From Haloterrigena salifodinae (GTDB lineage Archaea > Halobacteriota > Halobacteria > Halobacteriales > Natrialbaceae), in NCBI RefSeq assembly GCF_003977755.1, contig NZ_RQWN01000001.1, forward strand, positions 1,256,995 to 1,320,994: a stretch of DNA of 64,000 bases, in the 5' to 3' direction. Position 1 is the stretch's first letter. Every line of letters begins with the position of its first letter. The notes beneath the pieces were generated by a model. That model had not been told where the DNA came from, made no database searches, and saw only the letters and a program-made list of their open reading frames with translations. Made by a program: the position numbers and the translations under genes. Of the stretch, positions 24,650-33,800 are shown piece after piece.

Positions 24650-25255
24650 TCAGAAGCCGTCGAGTCGCGTCTGCCCGCTGTCGCCGTCGCCGACGTCCGC
24701 CAGTTCCGCCGCCCGCTCGAGCGCGTTCTCGAAGGTCTCCTCCTGGCTGCGGTCGTACAGCGTCGCCGCCGGGTGGACACAGAGGAGGACTCGCTGTGGC
24801 GTCCCGTTGATTCGGACCTCCTCGAGCGAGCCGGCTTCCTTGGTTACCGCCACCGAGCGCCCGAGCAGGTGTTCGCTGGGGACCTTCCCCAGTGTGACGA
24901 TCACGTCGGGATCCAGCCGGTCGATCTCGGTCTCGAGGTAGCCCCGACAGTTCGCGAGTTCGTCTTTCGTGGGGTCGCGGTTCTCCGGCGGCCGACAGCG
25001 CACGCAGTTGGTGATGCGGATGTCCGTCCGATCCAGACCGACCGTCCGCAGGCCGTCGTCGAGGACGGTGCCGCTGCGTCCGACGAACGGTTCGCCCTGT
25101 TCGTCCTCGTTGGCGCCGGGCCCCTCGCCGACGAACAGCAGGTCGGCGTCCCCGGGCCCGACGCCGTTGACGATCCGGCTCCGTGAGTCCACGAGTTTCG
25201 GACAGCGCGTACACTCGGTCACGCAGAGCCCGTCCATCGCTTCCGACTCGTCCAT
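24650..25255 (-). CDS. type-4 uracil-DNA glycosylase (Fe-S)
   Basis: 201 residues from ATG at 25255 (MDESEAMDGLCV). Excises uracil from DNA in base-excision repair. Motifs: GEGPGANEDEQGEPFVG (active site motif A), ITNCVRCRPPENR, and C-terminal VCVHPAAT-like HP motif (LLCVHPAATLY). Four Cys for the 4Fe-4S cluster are present: two in TECTRCPKL and two in CVRC...ANC. Family length is about 190-220. A longer start 15 codons upstream is Arg-rich and less likely. Confidence 0.93.
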   Translation of the reverse strand: MDESEAMDGLCVTECTRCPKLVDSRSRIVNGVGPGDADLLFVGEGPGANEDEQGEPFVGRSGTVLDDGLRTVGLDRTDIRITNCVRCRPPENRDPTKDELANCRGYLETEIDRLDPDVIVTLGKVPSEHLLGRSVAVTKEAGSLEEVRINGTPQRVLLCVHPAATLYDRSQEETFENALERAAELADVGDGDSGQTRLDGF

Positions 25256-25545
25256 ACGGTCTGAGACAGGCGGTCGCCTCCTACGTCTTTCGGGATACAC
25301 CTCGTACTCGAGGCTATCGGCTCGTTCACTCGCGTGGGGTCCGTCATCGTAGAATTCGTGACCGTAAACGTGATGAAAGCCCCTTTTGCGCTCGATTCCC
25401 GGGACTCGCTGCGGTCCTCAGTCGCTCGTTTCACTCGCTCCCTGCGGTCCGTCCGTCGTCCGGGTTCGTCCAGCGCAAAAGCCCCTTTCAGTCCCACCGG
25501 CGGTGACCAGTCGCGGCTGCTACCGTACGTCCAATTTCAGTCGAG
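25256..25545. other. intergenic region carrying a MITE-like repeat (290 bp)
   Basis: Lies between two leftward genes, and contains the element at 25376-25488. Apart from that element no gene or RNA is seen. Confidence 0.5.
25376..25488. mobile_element. 91-bp MITE-like element with 11-bp flanking direct repeats
   Basis: An identical 11-mer AAAGCCCCTTT lies at 25376-25386 and 25478-25488. Between them the 91-bp interior starts TGCGCTCGA and ends TCCAGCGCA, giving inverted ends (TGCGCT.GA...CCGG). This is the layout of a transposon with target-site duplication. The interior also repeats CTGCGGTCC twice and is non-coding. I recall similar GAAAGCCCC-type intergenic repeats in haloarchaeal genomes, so it may be one of a large family. 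Confidence 0.55.
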
Positions 25546-26133
25546 CTACGTCGAGTCCCCTTCCTCGGTCTCGAGCGACCCGACGAACGAATCGCCCGCT
25601 CGAGCGGCCGTGCTCGCGACCCGGATCGGCTCCGGACGACCTCCCTCAGGCGTGAACGCGCGGACGACCGCGGCCGCCTCGTCGCGATCGCAGCCGCGGT
25701 GGCGCACGTAGACGGTCTCGTCGTTGACCGACAGTTCGCGCCGATCCGGAAGCGAGCGATACGTCTCGAGGCGCCGCTCGAGCTCCCGTCCGGAAAAGGC
25801 GTCTCGGAGGCCGGTCTCGAGGCCGTCGCTCGCCTCGAAGGTGACGGCGATCACCGGCCGATCGGCGGCCTCCTGGACGCGAGACGGGTCGAGAAAATTG
25901 TACCACGCGGGTGCGACGGCGCCGAGCAGGACGTACTGGACGTCGGGTCGACCCAACTCGGCGACCAGTTCCACAGCGGCCTCAGTCGCGTCGGTGCCGC
26001 CGACGGTACACCGACGGTACGCCAGTCCGTCGAGGACGCGGTCGGCACGGACGACGGCACCGGCGAGCGTGCTTCGGTCCGCGTCGCGACGAAACGACTC
26101 GGCGATGCCCAGCGCCCGCACCCCGGGCTTCAT
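25546..26133 (-). CDS. DUF99 (UPF0215) family protein
   Basis: 195 residues starting MKPGVRALGIAESF, the family signature. DUF99 proteins have an endonuclease V-like fold and are proposed nucleic-acid enzymes. Its ATG overlaps the stop of the DUF5786 gene as TGATG (26131-26135), so the two are translationally coupled. Conserved-looking acidic residues occur in GLAYRRCTVGGTDAT and VQYVLLGAVAPAWYN. Function unproven. Confidence 0.85.
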   Translation of the reverse strand: MKPGVRALGIAESFRRDADRSTLAGAVVRADRVLDGLAYRRCTVGGTDATEAAVELVAELGRPDVQYVLLGAVAPAWYNFLDPSRVQEAADRPVIAVTFEASDGLETGLRDAFSGRELERRLETYRSLPDRRELSVNDETVYVRHRGCDRDEAAAVVRAFTPEGGRPEPIRVASTAARAGDSFVGSLETEEGDST

Positions 26134-26306
26134 CAGGTCTCGTCTTTGATTTCCTTGAGTCGATCGAGCAGTTCGTCGCTGGACGCGCCGTTTTCGAACT
26201 CGATCGTCCCTTCGTGGCTGTTCTCACCGGATTTTACCGCGTCGTCATCATCAAAATCAGCGTCGACTTCCTGTTGCTCGGATTCGTCGTAGCTCCCGAA
26301 TCCCAT
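26133..26306 (-). CDS. DUF5786 small acidic protein, 57 aa
   Basis: ATG at 26306 gives MGFGSYDESEQQEVD..., a haloarchaeal-specific family (DUF5786). It is strongly acidic, with no Cys, and ends with a short helix (DELLDRLKEIKDET). It overlaps the start of the DUF99 gene, forming a two-gene operon. Role unknown. Confidence 0.8.
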   Translation of the reverse strand: MGFGSYDESEQQEVDADFDDDDAVKSGENSHEGTIEFENGASSDELLDRLKEIKDET

Positions 26307-26490
26307 ACAGTGATCACTTTGAGCTTACGAGTGAAAAATCTCGTGGTTACCTGTTTATCTGCGTTTATGTCGTCGCTAGCGGACGCTGTGTCCGTCGGTC
26401 CGCATTCGTCCGCATTCCGAGCGCAACTCGCGACGGGAGCGAGCACCTGCGACGACACCGTTTTTGAGGCCAGCGCTCGAGCCATCCGGT

Positions 26491-27108
26491 ATGGCGGTCC
26501 ATCACGTCACCGAGGACGCGGAGACGTTCACCTGCAACGCATTCCTTGCGGTCGGCGAGGACGGAACGGCGACGCTCGTCGACGCCGGCGCGTGGGACGG
26601 CGTCGTCGACGAGATCCGACGCCACGCCGACAGCGTCGACAGCGTGGTCGTAACCCACCAGCACGGCGATCACGTCGACCGACTCAAGGCCGTGGTCGAC
26701 GCCTTCGATCCCGACGTCTACGCCTACAACGGCCACTCAACCCGCACCGACGTGATCGAGGACGGCGACACCGTGACGATCGGCGACGAGGCGTTCGACG
26801 TGGTCTACACGCCCGGCCACGCCGACGACCACGTCTCCTTCGTCTCCGAGTCGTCGCTGTTCTCAGGCGACGTGGTCGTTCACGACGACGGCGCCTTCGA
26901 CTACGGCAGCTTCGGCCGCACCGACATGGCCGGCCAGTCCCGCGAACGGCTCATCGAGAGCATCGAGACCCTCCTCGAGCGGATGCCCGAAGACGTCGAA
27001 CATATGTACGCCGGCCACGGCGGCGTCTTCCACGGGGACGTCCGGGACGTCGTGGCGACGGCGCTCGAGCGAGCAGAGAAGCGCGAACCGAAGTATCCCG
27101 ACGAGTGA
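26491..27108 (+). CDS. metallo-beta-lactamase-fold hydrolase
   Basis: 205 residues from ATG at 26491 (MAVHHVTED), with TTTTTGAG about 28 bp before it, matching a leaderless transcript. Metal ligands: THQHGDHVD (HxHxDH), His in GHADDHV, Asp in FSGDVVVH and His in AGHGGVFHG. This is a glyoxalase-II-like branch of the superfamily. Substrate is not predictable. It shares no operon with its neighbours. Confidence 0.88.
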   Translation: MAVHHVTEDAETFTCNAFLAVGEDGTATLVDAGAWDGVVDEIRRHADSVDSVVVTHQHGDHVDRLKAVVDAFDPDVYAYNGHSTRTDVIEDGDTVTIGDEAFDVVYTPGHADDHVSFVSESSLFSGDVVVHDDGAFDYGSFGRTDMAGQSRERLIESIETLLERMPEDVEHMYAGHGGVFHGDVRDVVATALERAEKREPKYPDE

Positions 27109-27243
27109 GCGGACCGGAGACGCCCGTTTCGCGCACCCGTGATTTCGACGGCGCGGTTGCACTCGAAGTGTAGTCGCCATTCAAAGGGGCACACAGTCGC
27201 CACTCGAGGGGCAGTGCTGAGAGAACGAAAACGGAGAGTCGCG

Positions 27244-27393
27244 TTATGCTGCGCGGGGTTCCTTCGCCTTGGGACGGAGGTTCTTGTAGCCGCACTTGCG
27301 ACAGCGGTCGGCTCCTGAGGAGTTGCGGGCGTTACAGCGCATGCAGATCATCTTCTCGAGCGTCCGTTTCTCGGCGGCGTCGAAACTTGGCAT
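27244..27393 (-). CDS. rpl40e: 50S ribosomal protein L40e
   Basis: 49 residues: [20 protein letters not shown]..., with the zinc site CMRC-x10-CRKC followed by a basic tail [15 protein letters not shown]. Size and motif match archaeal/eukaryotic eL40 of the large subunit. On the minus strand it comes 150 bp after the tsr3 gene, so the two ribosome-related genes may be co-expressed. Confidence 0.95.
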   Translation of the reverse strand: MPSFDAAEKRTLEKMICMRCNARNSSGADRCRKCGYKNLRPKAKEPRAA

Positions 27394-27545
27394 ACCGGCC
27401 CGTTAGCTCGTGGTGCATATAATCGCTGTGATTGTGTGGCTTCGTGACAGCGACCGTCGGCGCCCGCCTCCACGGCGGTTCGGGGAACCTGTCGGCCCAC
27501 AGCGAGCCTGAACGGCGACCGTCAGACCGCACAGCGCGCCGACGA

Positions 27546-28049
27546 TCACTCCTCGTCGGCCAGATACTCCTCTTGGACCGCGACGACCTCGCTCGAGTCA
27601 GCGCACTCGCTGTATCGACGCAGGGGCTCCTCGTTGAGCGTCAGGAAGGTCTCGCCCCAGCGGAACGGCTCGAGGAGTTCCTCGGCCCGCTCTCGATCGC
27701 CGAAGATGCAGCAGGCAGCGGCCAGCGCCTCGACAGTGGTCAGTCGGAACGGCCGCCCGTAGTTGATCGGGTTCGCGGCGACGAGGAAGGGCAGCGCCCG
27801 GTGGACGCCCCGCATTTTGAACGACGCCGCCTCGGCGGACTCCCACGAGCAGTCCAGCGCAACCAGCGTCCCCAGCCCCTCTTCGGCGTCGGCCGGCGAC
27901 AGCGCCTGCTCGGCGTGGGGGTTGAGGACGACGCCGTAGGGCACCTGCCCCATCGACCGGTAGAGGGTCGCCTCGTCGAATTTCTCGAGGCGCTTCGCGG
28001 TGCACTTGTTCGGGTCGTCGTCGCCCTCGTAGTAGACGTGACACTCCAC
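27546..28049 (-). CDS. tsr3: 16S/18S rRNA aminocarboxypropyltransferase Tsr3 (DUF367)
   Basis: 167 residues from GTG at 28049 ([21 protein letters not shown]), the usual N-terminus; the upstream extension is basic and probably not translated. Tsr3 transfers the aminocarboxypropyl group from SAM to the hypermodified small-subunit rRNA nucleotide. Motifs: [51 protein letters not shown]. It precedes L40e on the same strand. Confidence 0.92.
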   Translation of the reverse strand: MECHVYYEGDDDPNKCTAKRLEKFDEATLYRSMGQVPYGVVLNPHAEQALSPADAEEGLGTLVALDCSWESAEAASFKMRGVHRALPFLVAANPINYGRPFRLTTVEALAAACCIFGDRERAEELLEPFRWGETFLTLNEEPLRRYSECADSSEVVAVQEEYLADEE

Positions 28050-28157
28050 AGCGGAGCGTTGGACGCAGCGGGAGAAAAGCGCCGCGGAACGCGGGCCGCG
28101 ACCCACAGAGCGAGACGGATACCCAAGTCGTCGTTCGACCGCGATTCGCGACGGGCG

Positions 28158-28400
28158 TCACGACGATCCGTCGCGACGGAGTGCGTCGAGCGTCCTCGAG
28201 CCGATCCCGTCCTTCGAGAACACGGTGACGATGTCGTCGGCTCTGATCGTCGTCTCGCCGTGCGGCGCCAGGACAGTGTCGCCCCGCTCGGTCGCGATCA
28301 CGAGGCTCTCTCTGGGGAGGATCGTCCGTCGAACCGCGTGCTCGAGGAGTGGGCGGTCGAGAACGACCTCGGCGACGCCGACCTGGTCGTCGACGATTGA
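28158..28400 (-). pseudogene. TrkA C-terminal (RCK_C) domain remnant
   Basis: The minus-strand reading VGVAEVVLDRPLLEHAV... through TIRADDIVTVFSKDGIG to a TGA at 28158 is a recognisable RCK_C domain of about 80 residues, the regulatory tail of K+ transport proteins. No start codon, RCK_N domain or transporter precedes it: upstream of 28400 the frame enters the oppositely oriented Usp remnant. It is a 5'-truncated gene. Confidence 0.6.
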
Positions 28401-28590
28401 GACGTCGAGACCGCGATCGCCGACGCGGCCACCGATGCGACGTTCTTGGTGATCGGCGTGACCGGAGAGGGACTGCTATCGCGACTCATTCAGGGGTCGC
28501 TGATTATCGACGTTCTCGACGACGTCGAGTGTTCGGTACTCCTCGCGGAGACGGCTCGAAAGCGGAGCATGCGCGAACGGCTGTTGGGCA
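28401..28590 (+). pseudogene. universal-stress-protein domain C-terminal remnant
   Basis: Plus-strand frame from 28401, right after an in-frame stop at 28398-28400, reads DVETAIADAATDATFLVIG... GLLSRLIQGSLIIDVLDDV ... RKRSMRERLLG. This is the C-terminal part of a Usp domain like those fused to haloarchaeal amino-acid permeases. The N-terminal Usp half and any permease are missing, and the natural stop after RLLG has been lost by a shift. It abuts the RCK_C remnant head to head. Confidence 0.6.
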
Positions 28591-28669
28591 CCGAGAGAGG
28601 GACTGACTCGAGTCCCACCGCGGAGACAGGATCTCGAGTGCTTTTGGCGGTGGCGCCGAACGGTCGGGT

Positions 28670-29053
28670 ATGGGCACGGAGCCGAATCCGACCGACGATC
28701 CGGACGCCGCGTCGCTCGTCCGCGACTACTACGACGCCCTCGACGAGCGCGACTACGAGACGCTCGAGGACCTCCTGGCACCTGACTTCGTCCAGCAGCG
28801 GCCGGATCGGACGTTCGAGGACCGCGCGGCGTTCGTCCGCTTCATGCGCGACGATCGACCGAATCCCAACACCAGCCACGATCTCGAGGCTGTCGTCGCC
28901 GACGGCGAGACCGACCGCGTCGCGGTCCGGGGTCGGGTTCTCGACGCCGACGGGGAGCGGACGCTGTTCGAGTTCGCGGACTTCTTCGAACTCGAAAGCG
29001 AGAACGAGAGCGAGAGCAGTCAGATCAGTCGCCTCGAGACGTACTCGCGGTGA
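28670..29053 (+). CDS. SnoaL/NTF2-like fold protein
   Basis: 127 residues: N-terminal helix pair LVRDYYDALDERDYETLEDLLAPDFVQQRP and a curved sheet with the pattern VAVRGRVLDADGERTLFEFADFFEL are typical of the SnoaL/nuclear transport factor 2-like superfamily. Catalytic residues cannot be assigned, so it could be an isomerase-like or a binding protein. It follows the truncated Usp remnant and is convergent with a small zinc-finger gene. Confidence 0.75.
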   Translation: MGTEPNPTDDPDAASLVRDYYDALDERDYETLEDLLAPDFVQQRPDRTFEDRAAFVRFMRDDRPNPNTSHDLEAVVADGETDRVAVRGRVLDADGERTLFEFADFFELESENESESSQISRLETYSR

Positions 29054-29067
29054 CGCTCAGCGGAAAG

Positions 29068-29238
29068 TCAGAGCGCTACCCAGTAGGAGTGGCCGTTGGA
29101 ACAGGCCACGGTCCGTTGTTCGCCGAACCGCGTCCCGAGGCGGGCGGACGCGTGGTCGTCGCTACGAACGGGGACGGGGATACTCGTTCGCTTCCCACAC
29201 TGCGGACATTCGGCTTCGCGGATCGCTGTAACCTGCAT
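29068..29238 (-). CDS. small zinc-finger-like protein, 56 aa
   Basis: ATG at 29238 (MQVTAIREAECPQCGKRTS). It has CPQCGK near the N-terminus and a single C plus H pair near the C-terminus (VACSNGHSYWVAL), which may complete a zinc site. TATATAA-like DNA around 29272-29279 on this strand could be its promoter. Function unknown. Confidence 0.65.
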   Translation of the reverse strand: MQVTAIREAECPQCGKRTSIPVPVRSDDHASARLGTRFGEQRTVACSNGHSYWVAL

Positions 29239-29326
29239 TCGATATCACTGTGGTATCGTACGCCACGGTAGTATATAACATATCCTCCGAAGGACGGTGG
29301 TATCCGAGTCGCACCGCAAACCTCTG

Positions 29327-30493
29327 TCAGGCCGAACAGTTGTTCGGCCCCAACTCGAGTTCCGTGCGATCCTCGGGCGGTCGCTCCTCGCGGCCACGGT
29401 TCAGGTCGATGATCTCCTCGTAGTTCGCCGGCTTCTCGCCGGCGTCGGCCATGCGCTCGACGAATTCCTCCTCCCCGAGGCCGAGCAGGTCGATCCCGGT
29501 ACGAGCCTCGCAGACAGTTGTCGCGATCGGGTCACCGGGAACGCCGTGCTCGAACTCGCCGTCGGAAGTGACGGTGACGTGGCCCGGCAGGACGACGACG
29601 GCCTCGGGTTCGGCCAGGAGCGTCCGGTGGAGCGTCTCATAGAGCATCTCGGCACCTTCCTCACCTTCGTCCTGGCTAAACTCGAGTTCAGTCCGCCCGA
29701 CCGAGTCGACGTGGAGGGTGTCGGCCGTCAGCAGGGCCGCGCCGTCGACGAGCAGATTGATCATCTCGCTGGTGTGGCCCGGCGCCGCCAGCGCCTTGAC
29801 CTCGAGGTCCCCGACGTCGAGGACCTCGTTTCGCTCGAGGGGCGTGAACGCGTAGTCGACGCCGCGGTCGGCCGCTCGCGCGCCGAGGTAGTAGGGGACC
29901 GCGAGGCTGTCGGCCAACTCCCGACCGCCGGAAATGTGGTCGGCGTGGACGTGGGTGTCGACGACGCCGGCGATCGTCAGATCGACCTCTTCCGCGGCGA
30001 CCTCGTACTCGTCGATATCGTCCGTCGGGTCGACGACGATCGCTTCGCCCGTCGCCGGACAGCCGACGACGTAGCCCAGACACCCCTTCGCCCGCCGCTG
30101 GAGTTGGACGATCGTCGGGGCGTCCGTCGCGGTCCCGGCGCCGTCGCCGCCGACGTCGATCTCGACGCGCTCGTAGACGCCGCTCCAACCCTTCATTCCG
30201 CCGTCGACCGTCGCCACGTCGTAGGCGTCGGTGGCCGACTCGAGTCGGGTCGCCAGGTTGCCCGACGAGATCCCCTTCGCGCAGATCGTGATCACGCGGT
30301 CGGCGCCGCCGACGGCGTCCTCGAATTCCTCGAGGCGGTCGTCCAGTTCCTCCTCGGGGCCGAAGGGGAAGTGCACCGCGCCCGGGACGTGCCAGGCCTC
30401 GTAGCTGTCCTCGGGCCGGGTATCCACGAGGGTGACCGCGTCGTCTTCGTCGACGAGTTCGGCGAGTCGGTCGGCCGAGAGCGTGGTGACCAT
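29327..30493 (-). CDS. rhodanese-MBL fusion (persulfide dioxygenase/sulfurtransferase-like)
   Basis: 388 residues from ATG at 30493 (MVTTLSADRL). Residues 1-100 are a rhodanese domain with the active-site Cys loop ITICAKGISSGN. From about residue 125 comes a metallo-beta-lactamase domain with HVHADHISG, the later PGHTSEM, an Asp in LLTADTLHVD and His in LPGHVTV, matching ETHE1-like persulfide dioxygenases. The combination suggests oxidation or transfer of sulfane sulfur. Fusions of this kind usually have the MBL part first; here rhodanese leads. Confidence 0.88.
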   Translation of the reverse strand: MVTTLSADRLAELVDEDDAVTLVDTRPEDSYEAWHVPGAVHFPFGPEEELDDRLEEFEDAVGGADRVITICAKGISSGNLATRLESATDAYDVATVDGGMKGWSGVYERVEIDVGGDGAGTATDAPTIVQLQRRAKGCLGYVVGCPATGEAIVVDPTDDIDEYEVAAEEVDLTIAGVVDTHVHADHISGGRELADSLAVPYYLGARAADRGVDYAFTPLERNEVLDVGDLEVKALAAPGHTSEMINLLVDGAALLTADTLHVDSVGRTELEFSQDEGEEGAEMLYETLHRTLLAEPEAVVVLPGHVTVTSDGEFEHGVPGDPIATTVCEARTGIDLLGLGEEEFVERMADAGEKPANYEEIIDLNRGREERPPEDRTELELGPNNCSA

Positions 30494-30653
30494 ACGAATC
30501 GTACGAGAGCGCGCGACGTAAGTCTCGCCACGCAGGTGCCGCTGCGGGATCCATGGCCGCTCACCGCGCGACCGACATCGAGGGCGTCGAACTCGTTCAA
30601 CTGTCGTTCCGGAAGAGAGGTCCATTTAACTGACACACCGACGAACGATCGGT

Positions 30654-32183
30654 ATGTCCCTCTCAGAGGCCGTCGACGCGGCCGTCGACGCAGTGCGTCA
30701 CCGTCCGGGTGATCTCCTCCCCTGGTACGTTCTCGGCGCCGCCGTCCCCGCGATCGCCCGCGTCGTCCCGTTTCTCGCGATGGTGATCGCCTACGTCTAC
30801 CTCGCGACGACCGGCCGACTCGCGACGATCGTCGCGGAGCTACAGGACCTGAACACCGAGCCGCCGGACCCGAACGCCGACCCCGAGGCGTTCGAAGCGT
30901 GGGCCAGCCAGTTCGACGTGCTCGTCGATCAGCTGTTCACGCCGACACTGATTCTGCTGGCCGTCGTGGCGATCGGCGTGGCGCTGGTCGTGTGGATCGT
31001 CCTGTACGCGGCCGTCGCCGCCGGACAGCTAACGGCCTGTTCCGCGCGGCTTCGCGGGAACCGAGGGGTGGCGGCCGGATTCGCGGGCGCGCGCCGCTAC
31101 TGGCTGCGATTCCTCGGGCTCTACCTCCTCGAGTTGCTGGCGTGGCTCGCCGTCCTGCTGACGATCGGGCTGGCCGTGGGAGTTGTCGCCGGCATCGTCA
31201 CGCTGTCGACCGGGTCGGGCGGCCCCGCGCTCCTCGTCGGCGCCGTCGCCGGGCTCGTGATCCTCGCCGCGCTGCTCGCGGTCCGCGCGGTGTTCGCGTT
31301 CGCGTCGGTCGCCGTCGTCGTCGACGACACGACCGCGGTCGACGCGGTGACGAACGCGCTCGGGTTCATCCGATCGCAGCCTCTCGAGGCGGGGGTCTAC
31401 TACGCCGTCGCACTCGGGACGACGATCGCGCTCGCGGTGCTCTCGGCGGTAATCACGTTCGTCGACGTCGCCACGTTGCTGTCGCTGGTGACGCCGCTGG
31501 TCGTGTTTCCGGCGCTCGACCTCCTGAAGACGGCCGTCTACAACGACTATCGACGGCGCCTCGAGCCGCCGACCGCGCCGGTGCGGTCCCTCGGCGGACA
31601 GCTGCGAGACGGCGTTCGGTACGGCTGGTCCGAGATGGTCGCGTTCGTCCGCGAGACGCCCGTCACGCACGCGCTTGTCGTCGCACTCGCTCTCGGCGGC
31701 TTCTGGGCCGGCTGGGCGGCCGCGGCGCCGGTCGAGGGCACCGTCGAAACGTCGATCTCGGCGCGGCTCGTCGACCACAATCCGCTCGGGGCGACCCTCG
31801 AGTTCTTCGCCAACAACTGGCTGGTCGCGCTCACGACGGCGTTGTCCGGCGTCGTGCTGGTGGTGCCCGCGGTCGCCTCGCTGCTGTTCAACGGGCTCGC
31901 GATGGGGATCTTCGCGCGAACCGAGACCGAACCGACGGAACTGCTCGCGTTTGTCGTCCCCCACGGAGTCTTCGAGATTCCGGCGATCTTCATCGCCTCG
32001 GCGCTGGGGATCCGGCTCGGGCTGATCGGCTGGCGAACCTTCCGCGGGAACGCGAGCCGAACGGACCTCGCCGACGCGCTCGAGCGGGCGTTCTGGGTGC
32101 TGGTCGGCGTCGGCGTCCTGCTGGCGGTCGCGGCGGCGATCGAGGGCTTCGTGAGTCCGTACTATTACGATCTGCTGCTCTGA
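30654..32183 (+). CDS. polytopic membrane protein with C-terminal SpoIIM-like domain
   Basis: 509 residues. The N-terminal 290 residues form six or so TM helices of a haloarchaeal membrane domain (begins MSLSEAVDAAVDAVRHRPGDLL). From residue 330 comes a stage II sporulation protein M-like unit with the family's GLAMGIFARTE, VVPHGVFEIPAIFIASALG and GLIGWR segments. Such proteins are often next to ATPases in bacteria, but not here. Function in archaea unknown. Confidence 0.78.
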   Translation: MSLSEAVDAAVDAVRHRPGDLLPWYVLGAAVPAIARVVPFLAMVIAYVYLATTGRLATIVAELQDLNTEPPDPNADPEAFEAWASQFDVLVDQLFTPTLILLAVVAIGVALVVWIVLYAAVAAGQLTACSARLRGNRGVAAGFAGARRYWLRFLGLYLLELLAWLAVLLTIGLAVGVVAGIVTLSTGSGGPALLVGAVAGLVILAALLAVRAVFAFASVAVVVDDTTAVDAVTNALGFIRSQPLEAGVYYAVALGTTIALAVLSAVITFVDVATLLSLVTPLVVFPALDLLKTAVYNDYRRRLEPPTAPVRSLGGQLRDGVRYGWSEMVAFVRETPVTHALVVALALGGFWAGWAAAAPVEGTVETSISARLVDHNPLGATLEFFANNWLVALTTALSGVVLVVPAVASLLFNGLAMGIFARTETEPTELLAFVVPHGVFEIPAIFIASALGIRLGLIGWRTFRGNASRTDLADALERAFWVLVGVGVLLAVAAAIEGFVSPYYYDLLL

Positions 32184-32250
32184 TGTCCGCGGGCGTCCCG
32201 CGCTCCGGCGCGCCTCGAGCGTCTCGAGCGGTTCGACGGCGCCGGGCCGA

Positions 32251-33639
32251 TTAGGCGTAGGCCTCGAACTCCTCGCCGAACAGCAGGAAGTAGGCGGTGC
32301 CGATCAGTCCGACGACGGTCGCGATGGAGAAGGCGAGCGTCGGCGAGCCGGCGAACAGCTCCCGGCCGGAGAGCGGGTTCGAGAACCCGCCCCAGAGCAG
32401 GCCGCCCAGCGCGGCGCTGGGGATGACGATCAGGTTCCGGAGGAGGTAGTAGGTGCCCGTGACGCGACCTCCTGTACCCTGCTCGGCTGGCCCGACGATC
32501 AGCGCCTTGTGCGCGGGGAGGCCCGCAAATCGCAGCCCGGAGAAGGCGAAGAGCACGGCGAGCGTGAGGGCACCCGCGCTCTCACGGGGTGCGTTGATCA
32601 GCAGGATCGGGAAGATCGCGTAGACGAAAAAGCCCAGCGCGACGACCGGCTTTAGCCCGATTCGCTCGGCGGCTTTCGCGACCGGGATCATCGTCAGCAG
32701 GGCCACGAGCATCTCGATCCCGAGCAGGACGCCGAAGTACGACTGGGGCGAGAGCTCGAGGGTGCCTACCGCGGGCAGTGAGAGGGTAAGCCCGACCTCG
32801 AGAAACCGGGTGACGACGATGACGAAGAAGACGTAAACCATCCCGTTGGCGAAGCGGACGAGGGTGTCGCCGACCAGCAGCGGCCGGAGTTCGTCGGGCA
32901 TCGCCCGCAAATCGGCGACGACCTGCGAGAGGCCCGCGAACTCCTTGCCGACGCTGTCCTCCTCGGCCTCGTAGAGGACGTGCTGGACGATCGTCCCGAC
33001 GATTCCGAAGATCACGGCGACGAGCAAGATCAGCTGGAAGGCGACCCGGACGTCGGCGTCGCTCGAGCCGAACGGGTAGAACAGCGCGGCGGCGAGCAGC
33101 GGGCCGACGAGAAAGGCGGTACGACGGAACGTCTCGGTGCTCGCGAAACCGGCGGCGAGCTGGGAGGGCGGGACCGCCTGCTTGACGATCGCGAACGTCG
33201 CGCCAAGCCCGAACGACTTCCAGGCCTGCGAGAAGAACAGGCCGACGAAGATCGTAATGACCGCGAGCGACGTGGAGCCGACGGAAACGTCGGCGAACAG
33301 GGGAGCGGCCAACCAGATTCCGAAGCCGATCGTCGAACACAGCCCGAAGGCGGTCAGCGCGTACCGCGAGCCGATGCGATCGGAAATCGCCCCGCCCGGA
33401 TAGGGGTAGACGGCGCTGATGACGTTCCCGACCGTCCCGAAGAGGCCGACGACGAACGCCGACGCCCCCAGCGCGTACATGTACTCGGCCATGTACCGGC
33501 TGGTCATCTGAAAGCCGAGGCTGAACGCGAACATCGCCGCCGAGAGGACCAGCACGTCGCGCTCGAGCGCGAAGAACTGCCGGTAAGCATCCAGCGGATC
33601 GGCCGTTTCGGTCTCGGGAGTGTCCTGCTCGAGACTCAT
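32251..33639 (-). CDS. major facilitator superfamily transporter
   Basis: 462 residues from ATG at 33639 (MSLEQDTPETET); the longer frame upstream is basic and overlaps the divergent promoter region. Twelve hydrophobic helices are visible; the MFS loop 2-3 motif reads GGAISDRIGSRYAL and the halves are joined by a cytosolic linker around residue 225 (LYEAEEDSVGKEF). Substrate not determinable; the sequence is of the drug/metabolite-efflux type. Confidence 0.88.
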   Translation of the reverse strand: MSLEQDTPETETADPLDAYRQFFALERDVLVLSAAMFAFSLGFQMTSRYMAEYMYALGASAFVVGLFGTVGNVISAVYPYPGGAISDRIGSRYALTAFGLCSTIGFGIWLAAPLFADVSVGSTSLAVITIFVGLFFSQAWKSFGLGATFAIVKQAVPPSQLAAGFASTETFRRTAFLVGPLLAAALFYPFGSSDADVRVAFQLILLVAVIFGIVGTIVQHVLYEAEEDSVGKEFAGLSQVVADLRAMPDELRPLLVGDTLVRFANGMVYVFFVIVVTRFLEVGLTLSLPAVGTLELSPQSYFGVLLGIEMLVALLTMIPVAKAAERIGLKPVVALGFFVYAIFPILLINAPRESAGALTLAVLFAFSGLRFAGLPAHKALIVGPAEQGTGGRVTGTYYLLRNLIVIPSAALGGLLWGGFSNPLSGRELFAGSPTLAFSIATVVGLIGTAYFLLFGEEFEAYA

Positions 33640-33800
33640 AGTCTGACGTGAGCGTCCGAGCGACTTCGTTGTTTTCCACCGCTGAGGGGCCGTTGTTTTC
33701 TGCAGTTGACGGGGCGCAACGTCGAAGCGATACCGTCGGAACTGCCCGCTCGCTGGCGAACACCGAACCAATAAAGGCGAACGGGTCCGTCCACAGGGAC

